53,736 nt of DNA from Phytomonas francai (lineage: Eukaryota; Euglenozoa; Kinetoplastea; Trypanosomatida; Trypanosomatidae). Below, piece after piece: positions 47,640-53,736 of this stretch (the stretch's first letter is position 1; each line of letters starts with the position of its first letter). The stretch lies in assembly GCA_001766655.1 (NCBI GenBank), contig MJCC01000008.1, positions 524,704 through 578,439 of the forward strand. Reading direction: 5' to 3'. Both the position numbers and the translations under genes were made by a program. The notes beneath the pieces are model-generated. The model ran no database searches, was not told where the DNA came from, and worked only from the letters and a program-made list of their open reading frames with translations.

Positions 47640-48954
47640 TCACGTACTCTACGATCCTTCGAGAAGCACGCTTACCTTTTTGTTTTTCCGCTAGACCTAT
47701 TAGCCAATGAATTTCCAAAAAGAAAGAAAGTTTCACTTCAGAGCACACAGAAAGTGCTAAAAGATTTTTAAAACTGTTATGCGTGTATTAGATAATTTAA
47801 TAAATAAAAGAAGCAGGCGTATTTGTGTACTTGTTTGAAAAATACCTTTCGATCTAGATAGTGTCTGCTATAGACCGTTGATTCACCAAAAAAGTAAAAC
47901 AGCTACTAGGAACTTTGGAAAAAATGTCAAGATGTAACAGAACGCGAAAACATAGGAAACACTCCCACAAAGGGCATATTCAGACACCAATGAGTATGAA
48001 CTCATACAAAGCAGTGTAGTACTGAGGGGAATATATAAATTTGAGGAAGCAGAACACGTGCAAAACTGAAATTACGAACTGTAACAGGAGAGTCCGATCA
48101 TGATAGCTCAGCCTATAAAGGTACGCCTCAGAATATACCTATCTACCTATATAGATGGATAGATATAGATACCGATGCATATATTATACCCCTCCGTCAA
48201 ATGTATTACGAACAATATTGTAGATAGAGTGAGAAAAACACTCTCAATCATCTAGAATAGTGGCATTTATACACAAATGTGTAGGCCGTCGCGCAAGCAT
48301 ATAGGATCAACCGCAAGTACACAGTGAAATGCGTATTCATTACGGTCATCTCAGGCAACTAAATAACTCGAACCATAGAAAGAAATGTGAAGATATTATG
48401 ATTACCAGTGATACGCATGTTCATTTTTTGTTTAGAACAAATGTAGTACTGAAGGCGAATGGAATAAAACACATAAATACAAAGTTGAATACCAGAGTCG
48501 GTGTGTATTGCCGGCTGATCAGCCTTCTCCAAGCTGTCATGACCGTCCTCCGGCATGTACATACGAAAAGCCAAGAATAGGAAACCTCATTAGGAAAAGG
48601 CTACCCATGTATATTCTCATATGCTGTAGCCTATGTAGAGAAGAGGGTAATACTGCAAATCCACTATCTTTTTCTCAACACTAAAACATTCAGACCGATG
48701 AAAAAGGCAATGTTTAATAGGAAAACAAACAAACAAGTGTACAAAGAAACTTAGTCTCCATCGATATAGGGCTTTCAATACAAATACTCTGCTCCCTATG
48801 GTGTGTATATTTTGCTTCTTCTGTTAGCAAGCTAGATCTCTTCTTTTTCCTGCTTACTCTATAGTCGCTAAAAACGATTAAAAGGAAAGAAAAATACAAT
48901 TTTTTGTTGCCGTTATTGTGGTTTAAATAGTTTTCCTACCTACGAAAAAAAAAA
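47468..48954. other. long intergenic region with (GC)n(GT)n tract
   Basis: No gene is accepted. Small frames at 48329-48580 look random. The stretch from 47840 to 48330 has less biased composition than other spacers, and snoRNA-like elements cannot be ruled out, but I see no clear C/D boxes. Confidence 0.5.
47586..47638. repeat. (GC)n(GT)n dinucleotide repeat
   Basis: Alternating GC steps followed by more than 20 GT units. This is an alternating purine-pyrimidine tract of the kind able to adopt Z-DNA, upstream (sense) of the PSP1 gene. Confidence 0.92.
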
Positions 48955-49995
48955 TTAGCTTGTCAGTTCTGACAGCTTTAAGACATACTCGAATCGTTCG
49001 CTCTCCGTCATCTCCTCCAACGGCTTCGTTAGTGACACGAGGTCTTGAGGGCGAACAGGAACATGCCGCTGAAGTTGCGCGCGCAGGGAAAGATAATAGC
49101 TTCGATTCTTCGAATCCTCTTTCGATGTCTTTGGTGCATTTGACAGCGGCTGCAAACCGAGGGCCTTGCAGATCTCATTGCAGACGTGGTTCTCCACCCA
49201 TTTATTGATACCCTCCTGCCCCATGTTCCCCAATCCAAGACCTTTTCCGTCCTCCGTATGGATTTGTGGATCGGTAAAAAGATCATTAACGCCCTGAAGA
49301 TCACACACCAGCATTGAACCCCCGCTTTCCGCAAGTGTAAAGTGCGAAAAAGCCTCCGCAGTTTCAAAGATCATACTTCGACGTTTTGTCTGAGTATCGG
49401 TGAGATTCGTCCGATTATCCTCGCGGTAGACCCCGCCATAATTGCTATTGTACTTCGTAAAGTGACCCGTGAGCTTCGGCTCCATCACAAGCATCACCTC
49501 CTTCGTATCCTGCGTGGTATAGGAGAAAAACCCACGACTCATGCCCCGATAGGTCTCCGGGATATCACGCCAAGGGATCCGCACCACGTAGCACTGCAGA
49601 AAAGAGATGTTCGGCTTCTCTACCCCCTTAAGATTGATTCGGTTAAAGCTATCGGCAAAAATCTCGCACATGCACTGGGCCTCACCCTCATTGAAGTAAT
49701 CCTTCTCAACGACGTCGGTGATTACGCGACGAAACATCTTCGCCACCATCCCGACTGAACTCCCCTCCTCGTCGAGCTCCTCAACGTCATAGCAAATGCG
49801 CATGCCCCCGCGGTCCAGACTCTTGCCTGGCCGTATCACACGAATTACGGTATCGAGCTCCTTCCAAGCATAGGAATGGAGATCAAAGACGTATTTTTTG
49901 GCCGGACAGGTCACCGAAGGCACTTCCTGGAGAGGTTTGAAATTTTTTTTAGGAATTTCGGATGCAGAATCTTTTGATTTTGTCCCGAAACGCAT
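48955..49995 (-). CDS. alpha-kinase (MHCK/EF2K family)
   Basis: 346 aa, with most of the length being the atypical alpha-kinase domain, a Ser/Thr kinase class including eEF2K, MHCK and TRPM7. The ATP-site Lys lies in 'GMVAKMF' (Lys86). 'LVMEPKLTGHFTKYNSNYGG' (about 169-188) and 'EAFSHFTLAESGGSMLVCDL' (213-232) follow, with catalytic Asp232 in 'CDLQGVNDLFTDPQIHT'. Then come the Gly-rich 'DGKGLGLGNMG' loop and the zinc site 'NHVCNEIC' (His270, Cys272, Cys276) with His218 as fourth ligand. All key residues are intact, so it is probably active. No WD40, ankyrin or channel partner domain is fused. An in-frame ATG at 50121 would add a hydrophobic leader. However, the best acceptor (TTTTATCTTTTCTTAG) at 50084 cuts inside it, so the leader is probably untranslated. 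Confidence 0.95.
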   Translation of the reverse strand: MRFGTKSKDSASEIPKKNFKPLQEVPSVTCPAKKYVFDLHSYAWKELDTVIRVIRPGKSLDRGGMRICYDVEELDEEGSSVGMVAKMFRRVITDVVEKDYFNEGEAQCMCEIFADSFNRINLKGVEKPNISFLQCYVVRIPWRDIPETYRGMSRGFFSYTTQDTKEVMLVMEPKLTGHFTKYNSNYGGVYREDNRTNLTDTQTKRRSMIFETAEAFSHFTLAESGGSMLVCDLQGVNDLFTDPQIHTEDGKGLGLGNMGQEGINKWVENHVCNEICKALGLQPLSNAPKTSKEDSKNRSYYLSLRAQLQRHVPVRPQDLVSLTKPLEEMTESERFEYVLKLSELTS

Positions 49996-50372
49996 GACGT
50001 GAGCGTCTGTTTGAGAGGGAGATGCTTTTCGTGTAATGTGTCGGATATTTGTCTCTATGAAAGACAGCTTCCCGATTAATAAGCTAAGAAAAGATAAAAC
50101 AAAGTACGCATACATACACATATTATGGACACATCAAAAAAAAAAAAAAAACGCATTTCTCATATTAAAACCTAATGCTCAGAATTTGATGCAATTTAAC
50201 TATCTACACATGCATCTATGGTAGATCTCTTTATTTAAAAAATTCGATCCACGCTTTGCCGGTAATTTTTAAATTAAGGAAAGTGAACTGAGGTATACCC
50301 CCCACCCCAGCCCTCTACTTCACGATACGTCTTATACCCATTAAAAGGATCGTTACCGACTTCTTGCTGATC
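49996..50372. other. intergenic spacer
   Basis: Contains the acceptor of the alpha-kinase and an A16 run at about 50136-50151, plus the 3' UTR of the COQ8 gene. No gene is seen. Confidence 0.6.
50084..50100 (-). promoter_or_regulatory. trans-splice acceptor for the alpha-kinase
   Basis: Sense-strand GTTTTATCTTTTCTTAG, with AG at 50085-50084, inside the longer open frame. It argues for the ATG at 49995. Confidence 0.65.
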
Positions 50373-52133
50373 TCATATTGACGACGGAGCTGCTTGCTCT
50401 CGCTTTTTCTCCATCATTATCTCCCTCGCATCCTCGTAGGTCTTCCAGAAGATCTCCCCACACGCGGCGGTAGCTTTGAGCCTTGAAGCCAACAAAATGA
50501 AGCCGCTCAATCGACGATGGAGGGAGTAGGAGTGTATAGGTGGGGGGCGGAGACGATGCTTTAGCATGATGGGCAGGTACTTCGCAATCTGACTGGGCAG
50601 GTTCTCGGAGGCGAAGTCGTACGGCCGCGTCGGATCACGAAAGGGCTTGCCGAGCAGTAAAACACTGCTCACATGCGCATCAATCATCTCGGGAACCTCA
50701 CGGCCGGTTAAAAACCCGAGCTGGATGCTCTTTTCAATAACAACCTCCCGATCTCTCCGCGCGGCGGCGGCGACGACTTCGAGATAAACCGCTGTAAACT
50801 CAAGCGGGTAGTTCCGCGCGGCACCGAAATCCAGTAAGTGCATACGATTTGCCTTTGCATCGTACAAAAAGTTAGCGTAGTTTGGATCGGTTTGCATAAA
50901 CGACCAGCAAAAGAGCTCCTTCAACGTTAAGATTAGCATCTTTTCAGCTAAAAAGTTTCGAAAATCCTGTGGGACGTCGTCGCGTTTGGTGAGTTTGTCG
51001 ACAGATATGCCAGGAACGAACTCGGAAATCAGCACGTGGTCAGTGCTCCGAGACTGAAAAACATAGGGCACGGAGAAGAAGTCACTTAGGGATGGATCCG
51101 CGTTGATTAAATCGTGATATTGATTTTGTTTAGCCCCCTCAAGTGTGTATTGGCATTCCATACACAGCTCATTTCGCATTTCTTTCAGGACATTATCGAT
51201 AAACAGTCCAGAGGGAAAAACATTGAGCTTCATCAACAGCTTCAGATTCGCAATGTCGGAATCGATGCTTTGAGCGACACCAGGGTATTGCACCTTAACC
51301 GCCACCTGCATCGAATCCTCCGCCTCCCCCTCCTTCGCTTCTTTCCTCTCCTTCGGTAGAACCCCACGGCGTGCGCGCTCCGCCTCGGAAAGCGCCTTCG
51401 ACTTGAGGCGCGCGCAATGCACCTGCCCGATGCTCGCCGCCGCGATTGGGGTCTCCTCAAAGTCCGCAAAGAGCTCCTCTCTCCAGTTTTTATCTTTAAA
51501 CTCCTCGGCAAGCACCTTTGTGAGTTGTTTGGGCGGCATCGAAAGCGCCTGATCGCGCACGCGTTCAAAAATGGCCGTGATGTGCGCGGGCACCATGTGC
51601 TCATCCTGGATGCTCAGCATCTGCCCGAGCTTGAGCACCGCGCCGCGCATCCGGCAGAGCGTCTCGACGATGCTTTGATGGCTTCGAAGTGAAATGAGGC
51701 CGCCCTCGGAGCCCTTCCCGGCCGCCCGATCCCACGCGATTTTCAGAAAAAGCGAGGTAAACCCGGCGGCGCGGCCGGTGCGGGTCGCGGGGACGTTCTT
51801 CGGGCGATTCGCCCCCGTCGTCGACAGGCCGCGCCGCTGCCGCTCGTCCGCGCGGAGGAGGTCCTCGACGAGCCCGCGGGGTAATTCCGGCGGAACCTTC
51901 GAAAAGGGCCCCACCGCGGAGGAAAAGGAGGGCGTGGCCTCCCCCTGCGCCCCCACCGAGGCCTGGATTCCCTGCGAAAAAGACGACGACGAGGCACTGG
52001 GATGCGAGGGAAATCTTGTGGAGGGGGCGGATGGTGCAAAAGGAGAAGGAATTGGCGAAATCGCCGCTAAAATTTTCCCGACGCCGCTCACCACATTGCC
52101 CAGGTGAGAGAGCCGAAGCGCGGATACTAACAT
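50373..52133 (-). CDS. COQ8: COQ8/ABC1 (UbiB-family) atypical kinase, mitochondrial
   Basis: 586 aa. COQ8 (ADCK3/4) is a mitochondrial ATPase/kinase-like protein supporting coenzyme Q synthesis. After an Ala/Ser/Pro-rich N terminus compatible with mitochondrial import, the UbiB motifs run in order. 'RMRGAVLKLGQMLSIQDE' holds the KxGQ motif (168-171). 'IAAASIGQVHCARL' holds the Ala-rich loop (231-234). 'VAVKVQYPG' has the ATP Lys280. 'ECQYTLEGAKQNQY' stands for the usual ECDY. 'ISEFVPGISVDKL', 'MQTDPNYANFLYD' (Asp416) and 'LLDFGAAR' (Asp435) follow. A charged insert (about 247-273, Lys/Glu/Ala) sits between the Ala-rich loop and Lys280. Stop TGA. Confidence 0.95.
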   Translation of the reverse strand: MLVSALRLSHLGNVVSGVGKILAAISPIPSPFAPSAPSTRFPSHPSASSSSFSQGIQASVGAQGEATPSFSSAVGPFSKVPPELPRGLVEDLLRADERQRRGLSTTGANRPKNVPATRTGRAAGFTSLFLKIAWDRAAGKGSEGGLISLRSHQSIVETLCRMRGAVLKLGQMLSIQDEHMVPAHITAIFERVRDQALSMPPKQLTKVLAEEFKDKNWREELFADFEETPIAAASIGQVHCARLKSKALSEAERARRGVLPKERKEAKEGEAEDSMQVAVKVQYPGVAQSIDSDIANLKLLMKLNVFPSGLFIDNVLKEMRNELCMECQYTLEGAKQNQYHDLINADPSLSDFFSVPYVFQSRSTDHVLISEFVPGISVDKLTKRDDVPQDFRNFLAEKMLILTLKELFCWSFMQTDPNYANFLYDAKANRMHLLDFGAARNYPLEFTAVYLEVVAAAARRDREVVIEKSIQLGFLTGREVPEMIDAHVSSVLLLGKPFRDPTRPYDFASENLPSQIAKYLPIMLKHRLRPPPIHSYSLHRRLSGFILLASRLKATAACGEIFWKTYEDAREIMMEKKREQAAPSSI

Positions 52134-52890
52134 AGTGATTTTTACAAAGATGTATAGTGTCTGGGACGTGCAAAGTTGAATAGTACTATCGCCCTGAGTT
52201 TTTTACAGGTTTTTGAGTTGAGGTTGCCTATTCTTGCTTGCCAAATTCCAAATCTAAACTGTTGGTGATAGTTAAAGAAAAATGAAAGAAATCCCTTCAG
52301 AAAGGGGCACGACCGAGACACAGAAGGCCGAATCTTACGGGTTGTGGGAAGTCTGCGGCAACGGCTCTTAAAACCAGAAAACTAGGGGGGAGGGGGTCAA
52401 ATATAAATATGAATAAAATAAGAAAGAATAGTAGATAGAAATGAACAGTCAATAGAAGGCTCAAGCTTGCACGAGTTTGTTTCCTTAAGCTCAGAACCGA
52501 TATGGTTTTGTTTTTTTGGGGGGTTGTGTAGAGTCATTATGGGTTCCAAGGGTATGGTATTTTTTGCTCGTTCCATTATCGCTATTTTGTATGGCTCCTT
52601 ATCGACAGAAATAGATAAATAATCAGATAGATTGTCAAACGATTATTTACTCAATTCGCAGTCAACCCGACCCCTTTAGAAATAGTAATGCCAGAAATAA
52701 TAGTAGCCATCTTAATAATATGCTAACTCCAATATATCATGGGCAACCGGATGCGTTCTCGGCGCCGAAAATCCGTCATAGCCCGCCCACGAACCTTCTT
52801 TTTTTTTCTTTTCTTTTTTCAGGTTATACATGTCCACCAACGCGCAGGCGTCTCTGTCGATGTGCAGGTCCGGCATGGGTCGACGCCCCC
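52134..52890. other. intergenic spacer
   Basis: No gene is seen. AT-rich with G-runs at about 52385-52395 and 52518-52525, and a T-rich tract at 52799-52820 near the 3' end of the partial gene. Confidence 0.6.
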
Positions 52891-53736
52891 TCACAGCTTC
52901 GGTCGCTTCCCGGTGCTCTTCCGGAGGACCGTATCGTTGAGGGTGAGGAACCACTCCGCGACGCCCTTCTTCGCGCTCCCCTGCACGTTATCCACGACCG
53001 CGCCGACGTACTTGAGGAGCTGGAGCCGGACCTCGACGGCGTGGTCGAGGTGCTCCATCAGGATCGCCTCGACGGACGCGCAGACGCGATTCAAAACCTG
53101 CGCGTTCGTGCACTGCAGGAGGTTCGCGAGCGCGGAGAAGTAGAGGACGAAGCGGGGATGGGTCTCGGCCGCGAACCCCGGCGTCGCCTTCCACAGCACG
53201 CAGAGCGCGTCGAAGAGGGCGGAGACGACGAGGAGGACGGCGTTGACGGGGGTGAGCTGCGGGAGGCCGTCCGCGGGGCGTAAATCGGCGGCCCCCGGCC
53301 GCCCCGCCTCGCTCGCCTCGAGGCCCTGGCAGGCCGCGCGCACGCAGGCGGCGAAGCGCCTCAGCAGCGCGAGCGGCGGCGGCGGCGGCGCGGCCTCCCC
53401 GACCGGGATGAAGACCGCGATGTAGGTCGGGACGAAGAGCGCGCTCACCGCCTTCCGCGCCGTGAAGGCGGCGACGAGGAAGTCGTGCGCGGCGAGCGCG
53501 AGGCCGAGGCCGGCGGCCCCCGACCCCGCGCGGAGGCAGGGCAGCGCGGCGTCGAGCCAATGCCGGAGCAGGACGTCGTCCGGGACCGCGAAGGCCACGA
53601 CCGGGTCCGCCATCGCGCGCAGGTAGGCCTCCACGCGGCCCGCCCCGAGCGCCGTCCCGATCGCCCGCGCGTCGGCCGTCAGCGGCGCGAGACGCCCCGT
53701 CAGCACCCGCTCGACCGCCGGCGCCCGCATCCGCCG
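52891..53736 (-). CDS. hypothetical helical protein, 5' end probably outside the window
   Basis: Not recognised. The frame is open to the right edge. An ATG at 53730 exists (279 aa), but the two codons before it are still open, there is no acceptor, and the sequence is very GC-rich, so the true start is probably further right. The visible protein is Ala/Leu/Val-rich and all-helical, with a Pro-rich loop (about 112-120). The better-conserved-looking C terminus has 'TPVNAVLLVVSALFDALCVL', 'HPRFVLYFSALANLLQCTNA', 'ASVEAILMEHLDHAVEVRLQ' and a basic end. HEAT/ARM-like packing is possible. Stop TGA. Confidence 0.6.
   Translation of the reverse strand, partial: RRMRAPAVERVLTGRLAPLTADARAIGTALGAGRVEAYLRAMADPVVAFAVPDDVLLRHWLDAALPCLRAGSGAAGLGLALAAHDFLVAAFTARKAVSALFVPTYIAVFIPVGEAAPPPPPLALLRRFAACVRAACQGLEASEAGRPGAADLRPADGLPQLTPVNAVLLVVSALFDALCVLWKATPGFAAETHPRFVLYFSALANLLQCTNAQVLNRVCASVEAILMEHLDHAVEVRLQLLKYVGAVVDNVQGSAKKGVAEWFLTLNDTVLRKSTGKRPKL

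Noticed and set aside
49996..50121. N-terminal membrane leader on the alpha-kinase
   Set aside because: The hydrophobic leader is split by the strongest splice acceptor of the region (50084), and the family normally has no such segment.
1..53736. spliced-leader genes, rRNA, CRISPR arrays, insertion sequences or retroelements
   Set aside because: I looked for these and saw no spliced-leader exon, rRNA core, regularly spaced repeats, transposase or reverse-transcriptase motifs, or paired terminal repeats.

Overview
This window reads as nuclear DNA of a flagellated kinetoplastid (trypanosomatid or bodonid); I cannot resolve the genus. All confidently recognised genes (22 complete or partial) lie on the minus strand. 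They are intronless, spaced by roughly 0.2-1.5 kb, and have eukaryote-only families. The intergenic DNA is AT-rich and full of microsatellites. Most reading frames are preceded, in the sense direction, by a pyrimidine tract ending in AG, as expected for spliced-leader trans-splicing of a polycistronic transcript. TAA, TAG and TGA all act as stops at family-typical C termini, so the code appears standard.

Layout, by increasing coordinate (transcription runs right to left): a mitochondrial-type helical-repeat protein (0.3-2.1 kb); PIG-P (2.4-3.0); a small frameshifted gene (3.4-3.7); a 1080-aa protein with a CAMSAP-like CH module (3.9-7.1); a TBC1D31/WDR67 homologue (7.6-12.2); an ambiguous stretch with protein-like frames on both strands (12.6-13.0); a Cys-rich protein cut by a run of N (13.0-13.7); WDR55/Jip5 (14.0-15.9); an alpha/beta-hydrolase with a giant insertion (16.2-19.2); a 1749-aa multi-pass membrane protein with a long disordered tail (20.4-25.7); a small coiled-coil protein (26.8-27.1); a VPS9-domain Rab GEF (27.8-30.1); MRT4 (30.6-31.3); a secreted PHB-depolymerase-like esterase (31.7-33.1); ITPA (33.4-34.1); a large HPR/OPR-like repeat protein (34.5-37.9); a syntaxin-18/Ufe1-like SNARE (38.5-39.8); TMEM17 (40.3-40.8); UTP18 (41.9-43.1); an unrecognised coiled-coil protein (43.3-44.4); a PSP1-domain protein (45.9-47.5); an alpha-kinase (49.0-50.0); COQ8/ABC1 (50.4-52.1); and an unrecognised partial gene running to the right edge (52.9-53.7).

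The genes do not form a pathway. As expected for a kinetoplastid polycistron, they mix ribosome biogenesis (WDR55, MRT4, UTP18), cilium/centriole biology (TBC1D31, TMEM17, possibly the CH protein), trafficking (VPS9, SNARE), GPI synthesis (PIG-P), mitochondrial function (COQ8, two repeat proteins) and housekeeping (ITPA).

Base composition is strikingly mosaic. Very GC-rich patches sit inside several genes (about 2.5-2.95, 27.9-28.3, 34.6-35.9, 37.1-37.7, 42.1-43.1, 46.3-47.1 and 52.9-53.7 kb), next to AT-rich spacers. I see no mobile element, CRISPR array, rRNA, tRNA or spliced-leader gene.
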